Assembly: GCA_023954045.1 (NCBI GenBank)
Contig: JAMLIR010000004.1
Span: forward strand, 124,001-188,000
Source: Burkholderiaceae bacterium
Lineage (GTDB): Bacteria; Pseudomonadota; Gammaproteobacteria; Burkholderiales; Burkholderiaceae_E
Length of the DNA: 64,000 nt
Reading direction: 5' to 3'
The notes under the pieces were generated by a model. That model had not been told where the DNA came from and made no database searches. It saw only the letters and a list, made by a program, of their open reading frames with translations. Shown one piece after another: positions 1 to 8,670 of this stretch; position 1 is the first letter of the stretch; every line of letters begins with the position of its first letter. Position numbers and translations under genes: made by a program.

Positions 1-15
1 GCACCAGGAGAACCG

Positions 16-381
16 ATGCGTCACTACGAAATCGTGCTGATCGTCCACCCCGACCAGAGCGAGCAGGTGCCCGCGATGATCGAGCGGTACAAGGCGATGA
101 TCGAAGCCCAGGAAGGCAAGGTCCACCGGATCGAGGACTGGGGGCGGCGCCAGCTGGCCTACCCGATCCAGAAGGTCGCGAAGGCCCACTACGTGCTGGC
201 CAACATCGAATGCGGCAAGCCCACGCTCGACGAGCTCGAGCACGCGTTCCGCTTCAACGACGCGGTGCTGCGGCACCTGATCGTCGCGATGAAGAAGGCC
301 GAGACGGGCGCGTCGCCGATGTGGAAGCAGATCCAGAAGGAAGAGGCCCGCAAGGCCGCTTCCGAGACGACGCAGGCCTGA
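16..381 (+). CDS. rpsF: 30S ribosomal protein S6
   Basis: Small-subunit ribosomal protein that binds 16S rRNA next to S18. The 121-residue product opens with [18 protein letters not shown] and contains [16 protein letters not shown], both typical of S6, followed by a charged Lys/Glu-rich tail as in other proteobacterial S6 proteins. AGGAGAA lies five bases before the ATG, supporting this start. It heads the block rpsF-priB-rpsR-rplI; any promoter lies upstream of the window. Confidence 0.97.
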   Translation: MRHYEIVLIVHPDQSEQVPAMIERYKAMIEAQEGKVHRIEDWGRRQLAYPIQKVAKAHYVLANIECGKPTLDELEHAFRFNDAVLRHLIVAMKKAETGASPMWKQIQKEEARKAASETTQA

Positions 382-418
382 AGGCGCCGGCGTCAGGGCG
401 ACGGCGGCGACCCGCGCA

Positions 419-748
419 GTGGGGAGCGAAGCTGCAACGACGGCCAACCGCGTCGAGCTGTCCGGGGTGCTGGTCGAGCGCGAGGCGCTGCGCTACACCC
501 CGGCGGGCGTCGCGATGCTGAACGCGCGACTGAGCCACGGTTCCGAAGTGCGCGAGGCGGGGCACCCGAGGCAGCTCGAATTCGAGGTGGCGGTGCGCTT
601 CGCGGGCTCGATCGCGGCGCGCGCCGACAGGCTGGCACTCGGAGAGCAGGTCCTCGTCACCGGCTTCCTCGCGCCGCGCCGCCGCCAGTCGAAGTCGCTC
701 GTGCTGCACGTCACCGATTTCGCGTCGCCGGACCGATCAACGAACTGA
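419..748 (+). CDS. priB: Primosomal replication protein N (PriB)
   Basis: Single-stranded-DNA-binding OB-fold protein that works with PriA in restart of stalled replication forks. The 109-residue product reads NRVELSGVLVERE, then LEFEVAVRFAG and LGEQVLVTGFLAPRRR, the order seen in PriB/SSB-like proteins. Its place between rpsF and rpsR is the usual one in betaproteobacteria. The start is a GTG without a convincing Shine-Dalgarno sequence; translation may be coupled to rpsF, which ends 37 bases upstream. PriB usually begins close to the NRVEL motif, so the first nine residues are uncertain. Confidence 0.9.
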   Translation: MGSEAATTANRVELSGVLVEREALRYTPAGVAMLNARLSHGSEVREAGHPRQLEFEVAVRFAGSIAARADRLALGEQVLVTGFLAPRRRQSKSLVLHVTDFASPDRSTN

Positions 749-772
749 ATCGACAGGGAAAGAGAGAACACC

Positions 773-1048
773 ATGGCCACTTTTCGCCGCGGTTCCAAGG
801 ACAAGAAACCTCGCCGTCCGTCGCAGAGCGCGCTGTTCAAGCGCAAGAAGTTCTGCCGCTTCACGGCCGAGAAGATCGAGTGGATCGACTACAAGGATGT
901 CGACCTGCTGAAGGACTTCATCACCGACACCGGCAAGATCATCCCGGCGCGCCTGACCGGCACCAAGGCGCGCTACCAGCGCCAGCTGCAGGACGCGATC
1001 AAGCGCGCGCGCTTCCTCGCGCTGCTGCCGTACACCGACAACCACTGA
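773..1048 (+). CDS. rpsR: 30S ribosomal protein S18
   Basis: Ribosomal protein S18 (91 residues), partner of S6 on the platform of the 30S subunit. Recognised by [13 protein letters not shown] sequence (here [20 protein letters not shown]), the segment [17 protein letters not shown], and [14 protein letters not shown] near the C-terminus. The ATG is preceded by AGGGAAAGAGAG. The N-terminal 20 residues are rich in Lys and Arg. Third gene of the ribosomal operon. Confidence 0.97.
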   Translation: MATFRRGSKDKKPRRPSQSALFKRKKFCRFTAEKIEWIDYKDVDLLKDFITDTGKIIPARLTGTKARYQRQLQDAIKRARFLALLPYTDNH

Positions 1049-1064
1049 GCCGGGGAACACCGAG

Positions 1065-1517
1065 ATGCAAGTCATCCTGCTCGAAAAGCTCGTCAACCTG
1101 GGCCAGCTCGGCGACGTCGTGAAGGTGCGCGACGGCTACGCGCGCAACTACCTGATCCCGCAGGGCAAGGCGCGCCGCGCCACCGACGCGGCGATCAAGG
1201 AATTCGAGGCGCGCCGCGCCGAGCTCGAGAAGGCGCAGGCCGATCGCCTGACTGCCGCCCAGGCCCTGGGCGAGAAGCTCGACGGCGCCACGATCCGGAT
1301 CACCGAGAAGGCCGGCGTCGACGGCCGCCTGTTCGGTTCGGTCACCAACTTCGACATCGCCGAGAACCTGAAGAAGCAGGGCTTCGCGGTCGAGAAGGGC
1401 ATGGTGCGGATGCCGGGCGGGCCGCTGAAGTCGATCGGCGACGCCACCGTCGACGTCGCGCTGCACAGCGACGTGGTCGTCCGGATCACGGTGTCGGTCG
1501 CGGCCGAGTCCGCCTGA
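1065..1517 (+). CDS. rplI: 50S ribosomal protein L9
   Basis: Large-subunit protein L9 (150 residues), binding 23S rRNA near the L1 stalk. The N-terminal domain shows the L9 signature ([19 protein letters not shown], then [16 protein letters not shown]). A Lys/Glu/Ala-rich helical linker follows at about residues 42-75, and the C-terminal domain contains [16 protein letters not shown]. It is the last gene of the operon and is followed by a strong intrinsic terminator. Confidence 0.97.
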   Translation: MQVILLEKLVNLGQLGDVVKVRDGYARNYLIPQGKARRATDAAIKEFEARRAELEKAQADRLTAAQALGEKLDGATIRITEKAGVDGRLFGSVTNFDIAENLKKQGFAVEKGMVRMPGGPLKSIGDATVDVALHSDVVVRITVSVAAESA

Positions 1518-1542
1518 TCGCGCACCGCGATCCAATGGTGAA

Positions 1543-1567
1543 CGGGGCGCCGCGGCGCCCCGTTTTT
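1543..1567 (+). terminator. Rho-independent terminator of the ribosomal operon
   Basis: Perfect 9-bp GC-only inverted repeat (CGGGGCGCC at 1543-1551 and GGCGCCCCG at 1554-1562) followed directly by five T residues at 1563-1567. It lies 26 bases after the rplI stop and 50 bases before dnaB, so dnaB is probably transcribed from its own promoter in the short gap. Confidence 0.9.
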
Positions 1568-1617
1568 CTCTAAGATGTGGGGCTGATCCCCAGCTCCACC
1601 GCCGCCCCCGAGCTTCG

Positions 1618-4272
1618 ATGTCCGCAGTCCCGAGTTCCACGCCGGGCGACGATCCGCAGGTCGCCGCGCTGCGCGTGCCGCCGCACTCGATCGAGGCCGA
1701 GCAGGCAGTCCTCGGCGGATTGCTGCTGGACAACACGGCCTTCGACCGCGTCGCCGACGTGCTGCGCGAGGAGGACTTCTACCGGCACGATCACCGGCTG
1801 ATCTGGCACCAGATCGCGCGGCTGATCGAGCGCAGCCAGCCGGCCGACGTCGTCACCGTCTACGAGGCGCTGCAGTCGCTGGGCAAGGCCGAGGAGGCGG
1901 GCGGGCTCGCCTACCTGAACTCGCTCGCGCAGGAGACGCCGTCGGCCGCCAACATCCGCCGCTACGGCGAGATCGTTCGCGACCGCTCGATCCTGCGCAA
2001 GCTGATCTCCACGTCCGACGAGATCTCCACCTCGGCGCTCAATCCGCAGGGCAAGGACACGCGCCAGCTGCTCGACGAGGCCGAGTCGAAGGTGTTCCAG
2101 ATCTCGGAGGACGGCGCGCGCGGGCAGGCCGGCTTCCAGCCGCTGCCCGACCTGCTGGGCAAGGTCGTCGAGCGCATCGACGAGCTGTACAGCCAGAACA
2201 ACCCGAACGACGTCACCGGCGTGCCCACCGGCTACGTCGACCTCGACCGGATGACCTCGGGGCTGCAGCCGGGCGACCTGGTGATCGTGGCCGGAAGGCC
2301 CGCGATGGGCAAGACGAGCTTCGCGCTGAACATCGCCGAGCACGTCGCGGTCGACCAGGGCCTGCCGGTGGCCGTGTTCTCGATGGAGATGGGCGCGACG
2401 CAGCTCGCGATGCGGATGGTGTGCTCGGTCGGCCGGCTCGACCAGCAGCGGCTGCGCACCGGGCGGCTGGTCGACGACGACTGGCCGCGGCTCACCAGCG
2501 CGATCCAGAAGATGCAGGACTCGCAGCTGTTCATCGACGAGACGCCGGCGCTCAACGCGCTCGAGCTGCGCGCCCGCGCGCGACGACTGTCGCGCCAGTG
2601 CGGCAAGCTCGGCCTGATCGTCGTCGACTACCTGCAGCTGATGTCGGCGACCAGCACCGGCGAGAACCGCGCGACCGAGATCTCGGAGATCTCGCGCTCG
2701 CTGAAGGCGCTGGCCAAGGAGCTCGACTGCCCGGTGGTCGCGCTCTCGCAGCTCAACCGCTCGCTGGAACAGCGACCGAACAAGCGGCCGGTGATGTCCG
2801 ACCTGCGCGAGTGCGTCACCGGCGACACGCTGGTCACGCTCGCCGACGGCCGGCGGGTCCCGATTGCCGACCTGGTCGGCGCCGAGCCCGAAGTCCTCGC
2901 GATGGACGCGTCGCAGAAGATCGTCGCGGCGCGCAGCGATCGCGTATGGCCGGTCGGTCCGCGCGCCATCGTGCGCCTGTCACTCGCGAGCGGCAGGGTG
3001 CTGCGCGCGACTCCGGAGCACCGCGTGTTCACCGGCAAGGGGTGGCGCACGATCGCTGCGATCGGCATCGGCGACCGGGTGGCCATCGCGCGCGCGCTGC
3101 CGCAGGCGGCCGAGCCTGCGCACTGGACCGACGCGGAGATCGTGCTGTTGGGGCACCTGATCGGCGACGGCAGCTACGTCTCCGGACAGCCGATTCGCTA
3201 CACCACGGCTTCGGACGACAACTCCGACGCGGTGAGGCGGGCGGCCGAGGCGATGGGCTGCACCGTCACCCGCCACGAGGGCCGTGGCAACTGGCACCAG
3301 TTGGTGATGTCTGGCAATGGCGATCGCTGGCACCCGAAAGCGGTCAATGCCTGGCTGCGCGGCCTGGGCATCTTCGGCCAGCGTTCCCACGACAAGCGGA
3401 TTCCGTCCGAAGCCTTTCGGCTGGCCGATGACCGGGTCGCGTTGCTGTTGCGTCACCTCTGGGCGACCGACGGGTCGATCCATGTCCGCACCGAGGGGCA
3501 GCGAGGGGCAGCGCGCGTCTATTTCGCGACCTGCAGCGAAGGTCTCGCGCGCGACGTCGCCGCGTTGCTGCTGCGAGTGGGCATCGTCGGCCGGATCCGC
3601 ACGGTGAGGCCCGCGAATGGCCGGCCCGTGTGGAATGTCGACGTATCGGGCGCCGACCAGCAGCGGGTCTTCCTCGATCGCGTCGGCGCCTTCGGGTCGC
3701 GGAGCCTCGCGGCGCAGCGGCTCTCCGCACACCTTGACTCGATCCTCGCGCGTGCCAACGTCAACGTCGACACACTGCCGCGCGAGGTGTTCGCGGGCGT
3801 GCGCGCCACGATGGGCGAGCGCGGCATTTCGCACCGGACGATGGCGTCGATGCGCGGCACCGCGTACGGCGGTTCGTCCCATTTCCGTTTCGCACCATCC
3901 CGCCGCACGCTCGCCGACTACGCCGATCGGCTCGACGACGAATCCCTGCGAACCTGGGCGCGGTCCGATCTCTTCTGGGACCGCGTCGTCGCGATCGAAC
4001 CCGATGGCGAAGAGGAGGTGTTCGACCTCACCGTTCCGGGCCCAGCGTCCTGGCTGGCCGACGGCATCGTGAGCCACAACTCGGGCGCGATCGAGCAGGA
4101 CGCAGACGTGATCGTCTTCATCTACCGCGACGAGGTGTACAACCCCGACTCGACCGACAAGGGTGTCGCCGAGATCATCATCGGCAAGCAGCGCAACGGG
4201 CCGATCGGCACCGTGCGCCTGACCTTCGTCGGTCAGTACACGAAGTTCGAGAACTTCACCGCCGGCGTCTAG
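1618..4272 (+). CDS. dnaB: Replicative DNA helicase DnaB, intein-containing precursor
   Basis: Hexameric 5'-3' helicase that unwinds DNA at the replication fork. The precursor has 884 residues. N-extein residues 1-398 carry the DnaB N-terminal domain and RecA-like ATPase, with Walker A (AGRPAMGKTSF) near residue 226, Walker B (LIVVDYLQLM) and the LSQLNRSLE motif. An intein occupies residues 399-821 and the C-extein is residues 822-884, starting SGAIEQDADVI. Removing the intein joins SDLRE to SGAIEQ and gives a 461-residue protein, the normal DnaB length. All splice-critical residues are visible, so a functional product is expected by protein splicing. ATG start with no strong Shine-Dalgarno sequence. 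Convergent with the phoH-like gene 17 bases downstream. Confidence 0.96.
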   Translation: MSAVPSSTPGDDPQVAALRVPPHSIEAEQAVLGGLLLDNTAFDRVADVLREEDFYRHDHRLIWHQIARLIERSQPADVVTVYEALQSLGKAEEAGGLAYLNSLAQETPSAANIRRYGEIVRDRSILRKLISTSDEISTSALNPQGKDTRQLLDEAESKVFQISEDGARGQAGFQPLPDLLGKVVERIDELYSQNNPNDVTGVPTGYVDLDRMTSGLQPGDLVIVAGRPAMGKTSFALNIAEHVAVDQGLPVAVFSMEMGATQLAMRMVCSVGRLDQQRLRTGRLVDDDWPRLTSAIQKMQDSQLFIDETPALNALELRARARRLSRQCGKLGLIVVDYLQLMSATSTGENRATEISEISRSLKALAKELDCPVVALSQLNRSLEQRPNKRPVMSDLRECVTGDTLVTLADGRRVPIADLVGAEPEVLAMDASQKIVAARSDRVWPVGPRAIVRLSLASGRVLRATPEHRVFTGKGWRTIAAIGIGDRVAIARALPQAAEPAHWTDAEIVLLGHLIGDGSYVSGQPIRYTTASDDNSDAVRRAAEAMGCTVTRHEGRGNWHQLVMSGNGDRWHPKAVNAWLRGLGIFGQRSHDKRIPSEAFRLADDRVALLLRHLWATDGSIHVRTEGQRGAARVYFATCSEGLARDVAALLLRVGIVGRIRTVRPANGRPVWNVDVSGADQQRVFLDRVGAFGSRSLAAQRLSAHLDSILARANVNVDTLPREVFAGVRATMGERGISHRTMASMRGTAYGGSSHFRFAPSRRTLADYADRLDDESLRTWARSDLFWDRVVAIEPDGEEEVFDLTVPGPASWLADGIVSHNSGAIEQDADVIVFIYRDEVYNPDSTDKGVAEIIIGKQRNGPIGTVRLTFVGQYTKFENFTAGV
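2812..4080 (+). mobile_element. DnaB intein with LAGLIDADG homing endonuclease
   Basis: In-frame 423-residue insertion in the conserved SDLRE/SGAIEQ segment of DnaB. Intein block A starts with Cys1 (CVTGDTLVTLADGRRVPI). Block B has TPEH at intein residues 67-70. Block F is around residues 391-407 (VFDLTV) and block G ends SHN, with the penultimate His and terminal Asn needed for cleavage; the +1 extein residue is Ser. Two dodecapeptide motifs lie between the splicing halves: LLGHLIGDG (residues 112-120, Asp119) and LLLRHLWATDG (211-221, Asp220), the acidic pair expected of an active DOD-type endonuclease. Residues 340-375 match no motif I can name. The sequence looks intact, with no stop or frameshift, so both splicing and endonuclease activity are plausible. 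Confidence 0.95.
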
Positions 4273-4289
4273 GGTGAACAGGCCCTGAG

Positions 4290-5981
4290 TCAGAGCACGT
4301 CGGTCGCGAAGTCCGCGAGCCGGGAGCGCTCGCCGCGCTGCAGCGTCACGTGGCCCGCGTGCGGCCAGCCCTTGAACCGGTCGACGACGTAGGTGAGGCC
4401 CGAGGAGCCTTCGGTGAGGTAGGGCGTGTCGATCTGCGCGATGTTGCCGAGGCAGATGACCTTGGTGCCCGGGCCCGCGCGGGTGACCAGCGTCTTCATC
4501 TGCTTCGGCGTCAGGTTCTGCGCCTCGTCGATGATCAGGTACTTGTTGGTGAACGTGCGCCCGCGCATGAACGACAGCGCCTTGACCTTGACCCGGCTGC
4601 GGATCAGGTCGTTGGCGGTCGCGCGCCCCCACTCGCCGGCCGAAGGGTCGCTCTGGTTGAGCACCTCGAGGTTGTCCTCGAGCGCACCCATCCACGGCTG
4701 CATCTTCTCTTCCTCGGTGCCGGGCAGGTAGCCGATGTCCTCGCCGACCGGGACCGTGGCCCGGGTCATGATGATCTCGGTGTAGCGCTTGGTCTCGAGG
4801 ACCTGCACCAGCCCGGCGGCCAGCGCGATCAGCGTCTTGCCGGTGCCCGCCTGCCCGAGCAGCGTGATGAAGTCGATCTCGGGGTTCATCAGCAGGTTCA
4901 GCGCGAAGTTCTGCTCGCGGTTGCGAGCCGTGATTCCCCACACCGCGTTCTTGTGGTGGCCGTAGTCGCGCAGCGTCTGCAGCACCGCGGTGCGCCCGGT
5001 GATCTCGCGCACCTGCGCCGCCAGCGGCATGTCGCCTTCGAAGTAGACGAACTGGTTCAGCAGCAGCGAGGACACCAGCGGGCCGCTGATCCGGTAGTAG
5101 GTCTGCCCGCCCTGCTGCCACGACTCGACGCCCTTGCCGTGCTTCTCCCAGAAGTCGGCGGGAAGCTGCAGCACGCCGGTGTAGAGCAGGTCGGTGTCCT
5201 CGAGGACCTGGTCGTTGAAGTAGTCTTCGGCGGGAAGGCCCATCGTGTGGGCCTTGATCCGCATGTTGATGTCCTTCGACACCAGCACGACCTGGCGGTC
5301 GGGAAGCTGGTCCTGCATCGCGCGGACCACGCCCAGGATCTGGTTGTCGGCCTTGCCCATCGGAAGGCTCGACGGCAGCATCGGCGCGATCGCCTGGGTC
5401 TGGAAGAACAGGCGACCCTGCGCGTCGCGGTTCCCGAGCGCCGACAGCGCGACGCCCTGCTCGATGTCGCCGCCGGTGGCGATCAGCGCATCGAGCGACC
5501 GGCTCACCTGCCGCGCGTTGCGCGAGACCTCGGACATGCCCTTCTTGTGGTTGTCGAGCTCCTCGAGCGTCATCATCGGCAGGAACACGTCGTGCTCGGC
5601 GAAGCGGAACAGGCTGCTCGGGTCGTGCATCAGCACGTTGGTGTCGAGGACGAACAGCTTCGGGATCGGCGCCGCCTGCCGGCGAGGTTCGCGGCGGGCA
5701 CTCGCTGCGCCCCGGGCGGTCGACGTCGGGGCTGGCGCTTCCGCGCCGCCTGCTGCGGGCTCGACGTGGGGCTCGGCCGGGGCGGCCGGCGCGACGGCCG
5801 GCGCGGCGGTCGGCGGATGCGCGGGCGAACCGCGCGCAGGCCGCATCGACACGACCTCGTGGGATGCGGGCGTCGCCGCCCTGGTTTGTCGCGGGCTGCC
5901 GGGGCGCGCCGCGCGGGCCTCGACGGCGCTGGTGAGATCCAGCAGGGTGGCGGGCTTGCCCGGCGGCTTCGGTAGCGGCAT
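4290..5981 (-). CDS. PhoH-family protein, PIN domain plus PhoH ATPase
   Basis: 563-residue protein combining an N-terminal PIN-like RNase domain (from about residue 108, KLFVLDTNVLMHD, with TLEELDNHKKG) and a C-terminal PhoH-type P-loop ATPase. Walker A is LGQAGTGKT at about 375-383, and Walker B is LIIDEAQN at about 482-489, followed by LTPKQMKTLVTRAG and GNIAQID. PIN-PhoH proteins are predicted RNA helicase/nucleases; some work in toxin-antitoxin contexts, but this one is of the long housekeeping type. Residues 40-105 are a low-complexity Ala/Pro/Arg stretch, so translation could start further in, but no better start with a Shine-Dalgarno sequence was found. Probably co-transcribed with bcp, which ends 25 bases upstream of its start. 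Confidence 0.9.
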   Translation of the reverse strand: MPLPKPPGKPATLLDLTSAVEARAARPGSPRQTRAATPASHEVVSMRPARGSPAHPPTAAPAVAPAAPAEPHVEPAAGGAEAPAPTSTARGAASARREPRRQAAPIPKLFVLDTNVLMHDPSSLFRFAEHDVFLPMMTLEELDNHKKGMSEVSRNARQVSRSLDALIATGGDIEQGVALSALGNRDAQGRLFFQTQAIAPMLPSSLPMGKADNQILGVVRAMQDQLPDRQVVLVSKDINMRIKAHTMGLPAEDYFNDQVLEDTDLLYTGVLQLPADFWEKHGKGVESWQQGGQTYYRISGPLVSSLLLNQFVYFEGDMPLAAQVREITGRTAVLQTLRDYGHHKNAVWGITARNREQNFALNLLMNPEIDFITLLGQAGTGKTLIALAAGLVQVLETKRYTEIIMTRATVPVGEDIGYLPGTEEEKMQPWMGALEDNLEVLNQSDPSAGEWGRATANDLIRSRVKVKALSFMRGRTFTNKYLIIDEAQNLTPKQMKTLVTRAGPGTKVICLGNIAQIDTPYLTEGSSGLTYVVDRFKGWPHAGHVTLQRGERSRLADFATDVL

Positions 5982-6006
5982 GGTGGGATCGATCCGGAGG
6001 AGGACA

Positions 6007-6471
6007 TCAGGAGATCGATCGCACGACCTCCAGCACTTCTGACACGTGGCCGGGCACCTTGACGCCGCGCCACTCGTGCGCGAGCTTGCCGGCGGCGTCG
6101 ATGACGAACGTGGAGCGCTCGACGCCGCGCACCTGGCGGCCGTACATCGTCTTCAGCTTCATGACCCCGAACAGCTCGCACAGCGCCTCGTCGGGGTCGG
6201 ACACGAGTTCGTAGGGCAGGCCGAGCTTCGATTTGAAGCCGTCGTGCGACTTCATCGAGTCGCGCGATACGCCGAGCACGATCGCGCCGGCCGCGGCGAA
6301 GTCCGCGTTGTGGTCGCGGTAATCGCTCGCCTCGTTGGTGCAACCGGGGGTGTTGTCCTTCGGATAGAAGAACAGGACGACCTTGCGGCCCTTCAGCCTG
6401 GACAGTCTGACTTCGCCACCCGTGGTGGCCGCGCTGAAATCGGGAACCTTCCTGCCGACCGAAACGCTCAA
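6007..6471 (-). CDS. bcp: Thioredoxin-dependent peroxiredoxin (BCP/PrxQ family)
   Basis: Cytoplasmic thiol peroxidase that reduces H2O2 and organic hydroperoxides. The 154-residue protein has the peroxidatic motif FFYPKDNTPGCTNEA with Cys44. The nearby resolving cysteine five residues later in E. coli BCP is absent (SDYRD here). Cys98 in ALCELFGV could be the resolving residue, as in PrxQ enzymes with a helix-3 cysteine, or the enzyme could be 1-Cys. The remainder (SRDSMKSHDGFKSKLGLPY, RSTFVIDAAGKL) is typical. It sits directly upstream of the phoH-like gene on the same strand. Confidence 0.93.
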   Translation of the reverse strand: MSVSVGRKVPDFSAATTGGEVRLSRLKGRKVVLFFYPKDNTPGCTNEASDYRDHNADFAAAGAIVLGVSRDSMKSHDGFKSKLGLPYELVSDPDEALCELFGVMKLKTMYGRQVRGVERSTFVIDAAGKLAHEWRGVKVPGHVSEVLEVVRSIS

Positions 6472-6526
6472 CGAACCCTCTGCGAGGAAATCGGTGTACC
6501 TGACTGCAACATAACACAGACCCGGT

Positions 6527-6898
6527 TCAACGCATCAGCAGCGCGACCAGCACGCGCCGTCCCTCGAGCATCAGGATGTTGTAGGTACGGCACGCGGCGC
6601 GCGTGTCCATCACGTCGACGCCGATTCGCGCCTGCGCCAGCGCGGCGGTCAGGCGCGGATGCGGAAAGCGCTGGCGCTCGCCGGTGCCGAGCAGCACGAT
6701 CTCCGGCGCGCGCGCCAGCAGCGCCTCGAAGTGCGCGGGCGTCAGCGAATCGAAGCCCTCGACGTCCCAGGCCGCGACCTCGCCCTCGGGCGCGACCAGC
6801 ACCGGGTGCTCGTAGCGCAACCGGTTGACCTCGACGTATCCGGGCCCGTAGGCGGTGAAGGTGTTGAGGGCCGTCGCCGTGTCGACGTGAAGCTTCAT
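6527..6898 (-). CDS. Mth938-like domain protein (DUF498)
   Basis: 123-residue protein of the Mth938/Xcc1710-like family, a single alpha/beta domain whose biochemical role is unknown. Recognised by the order YVEVNRLRYEHPVLV, PEIVLLGTGERQRFP, IGVDVMDTRAACRTYNIL and GRRVLVALL. I chose the ATG at 6898 (MKLHVDTATALNTF) because GGAG lies seven bases upstream; an in-frame ATG at 6925 would add nine residues without family support. Last gene before a divergent gap with the transaminase. Confidence 0.85.
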   Translation of the reverse strand: MKLHVDTATALNTFTAYGPGYVEVNRLRYEHPVLVAPEGEVAAWDVEGFDSLTPAHFEALLARAPEIVLLGTGERQRFPHPRLTAALAQARIGVDVMDTRAACRTYNILMLEGRRVLVALLMR

Positions 6899-6978
6899 CG
6901 GAACTCCGTCTGCAGCGTCGCGCAAGGGGTGCTAAGCCACTGAAAATGTTACATTAATGGTCTGACCGGAGTCCACCC

Positions 6979-8184
6979 ATGAGCTCTCCCCGCGAGTTTT
7001 CGCGCATCAAGCGCCTGCCGCCCTACGTCTTCAACATCACGGCGGAGCTGAAGATGGCCGAGCGTCGCCGCGGCGAGGACATCATCGACATGAGCATGGG
7101 CAACCCGGACGGCCCGGCTCCGCAGCACATCATCGACAAGCTGGTCGAGGCCTCGCAGCGGCCGCACACGCACGGCTATTCGGTGTCGAAGGGCATCCCG
7201 CGGCTGCGCAAGGCGATCTCCGACTGGTACAAGCGGCGCTACGCCGTCGACATCGACCCCGAGACCGAGGCGATCGTGACGATCGGTTCGAAGGAGGGGA
7301 TCGCGCACCTGATGCTGGCGACGCTCGATCGCGGCGACGTGGTGCTGGTCCCGAACCCCAGCTATCCGATCCACATCTACGGCGCGGTCATTGCGGGCGC
7401 CGAGACGCGCTCGGTGCGGATGACCCCGGGGGTCGACTTCCTCGAGGAGCTCGAGCGCGCGGTCCGCGAGACCTCGCCGAAGCCGAAAATGATGATCATC
7501 GGGTTCCCGAGCAACCCGACCGCGAAGTGCGTGGACATCGGGTTCTTCGAGCGCGTCGTCGCGCTGGCGCGCCAGCACGACATCATCGTCGTGCACGACC
7601 TCGCGTACGCCGACATCGTCTTCGACGACTATCGCGCGCCCTCGATCATGGAAGTTCCCGGCGCGCGCGAAGTGGCGGTCGAGTTCTTCACGATGAGCAA
7701 GAGCTACAACATGGCCGGCTGGCGGCTCGGCTTCATGGTCGGCAACGCCGAGCTGGTCGCCGCGCTCGCGCGGATGAAGAGCTACCACGACTACGGCACG
7801 TTCACGCCGATCCAGGTGGCGGCGATCGCGGCGCTCGACGGCCCGCAGGAATGCGTCGAGGAGGCGCGCCAGAAGTACCAGTTGCGCCGCAACGTGCTCG
7901 CCAAGGGCCTGCAGGAAGCGGGGTGGGACGTCGAAGTGCCGCGCGCGTCGATGTACATCTGGGCGCAGATCCCGGAGCCGTATCGGGCAATGGGCTCGCT
8001 GGAGTTCGCCAAGAAGCTGCTGGTCGACGCGAAGGTGGCGGTGTCGCCGGGCATCGGCTTCGGCGAGTACGGCGACGACCACGTGCGCTTCGCGCTGATC
8101 GAGAACGAGCAGCGCATCCGGCAGGCGGTTCGCGGCATCAAGGAGATGTTCCGCAAGGACGGCCTGATCCGGATCGCGGCCTGA
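6979..8184 (+). CDS. alaC: Alanine transaminase, PLP-dependent (AlaC type)
   Basis: Fold-type I class I/II aminotransferase of 401 residues. PLP is expected on Lys241 in [17 protein letters not shown]; other conserved features are [35 protein letters not shown] and the C-terminal [13 protein letters not shown]. The ADRLPPYVF-like start (here [11 protein letters not shown]) marks the AlaC/YfdZ group that interconverts alanine and glutamate with 2-oxo acids. It precedes hom and thrC, as is usual in Burkholderiales. The gap to hom holds a large inverted repeat, so co-transcription is uncertain. Confidence 0.9.
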   Translation: MSSPREFSRIKRLPPYVFNITAELKMAERRRGEDIIDMSMGNPDGPAPQHIIDKLVEASQRPHTHGYSVSKGIPRLRKAISDWYKRRYAVDIDPETEAIVTIGSKEGIAHLMLATLDRGDVVLVPNPSYPIHIYGAVIAGAETRSVRMTPGVDFLEELERAVRETSPKPKMMIIGFPSNPTAKCVDIGFFERVVALARQHDIIVVHDLAYADIVFDDYRAPSIMEVPGAREVAVEFFTMSKSYNMAGWRLGFMVGNAELVAALARMKSYHDYGTFTPIQVAAIAALDGPQECVEEARQKYQLRRNVLAKGLQEAGWDVEVPRASMYIWAQIPEPYRAMGSLEFAKKLLVDAKVAVSPGIGFGEYGDDHVRFALIENEQRIRQAVRGIKEMFRKDGLIRIAA

Positions 8185-8250
8185 CGTGCGCGTCGTTCCC
8201 TCCGGTTCCGGTCCGGTCTACCGCTGTTGGCGCGGTCGCGGCACGCGGCG

Positions 8251-8634
8251 GCGGGCCGGGCCGCCCGAGTGGGCGCGCGCCGGGCGTATCGGGCATGCGG
8301 GGCGAGCGGGGCCGGCCGAAGCGGCGCCGACCGAGGCCGGGGCGCGTAGGGCGATGACGACGGCGGTCGGTGCTTCGCACCGACTGCCCTGTGCTGCTCG
8401 CCCCGGGGTCGCGCGGCGAAACTCGCTTCGCGCGCTGCGCGCGCTGCGCTCAGACAATCGCCGCGAGTCAGAGGTACGAAGCGCGCTTCGCGCGCCGACC
8501 CCGGGGCTGCGCTGCTCGGCGCCGCCGACATCGCCTTACGCGCCCCGGCCTCGGTCGGCGCCGCTTCGGCCGGCCCCGCTCGCCCCGCATGCCCGGTATG
8601 CCCGGCGCGCGCCCACTCGGGCGGCCCGGCCCGC
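8251..8634. repeat. 384-bp element with 106-bp near-perfect inverted repeats
   Basis: Left arm 8251-8356 and right arm 8529-8634 are reverse complements with three mismatches in 106 positions by hand alignment. The inner flanks are also partly complementary: a GCCCCGGGGTCG-like core is near 8400 on one side and its complement near 8500 on the other. A small hairpin (GTCGGTGC at 8366-8373 and GCACCGAC at 8377-8384) lies in the 172-bp centre. There is no transposase and no obvious target-site duplication. It could be a non-autonomous mobile element, a genome-specific interspersed palindrome, or a transcription barrier. Confidence 0.9.
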
Positions 8635-8635
8635 G

Positions 8636-8670
8636 CCTTTGCCCGCGCAACCTTTGCCCGCGCAACCTTT
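8636..8670 (+). repeat. Tandem 15-bp repeat
   Basis: Unit CCTTTGCCCGCGCAA occurs at 8636-8650 and 8651-8665, followed by a partial CCTTT at 8666-8670. It begins immediately outside the right arm of the inverted-repeat element. Confidence 0.9.

Noticed and set aside
2980..5121. A 713-codon minus-strand frame spanning dnaB and the phoH-like gene
   Set aside because: It crosses the intein and part of the phoH-like gene in a wrong frame; no family similarity.
6926..6978. Promoter in the divergent gap between the Mth938-domain gene and alaC
   Set aside because: TACATT at 6950-6955 resembles a -10 box, but no acceptable -35 sequence lies 16-18 bases upstream.
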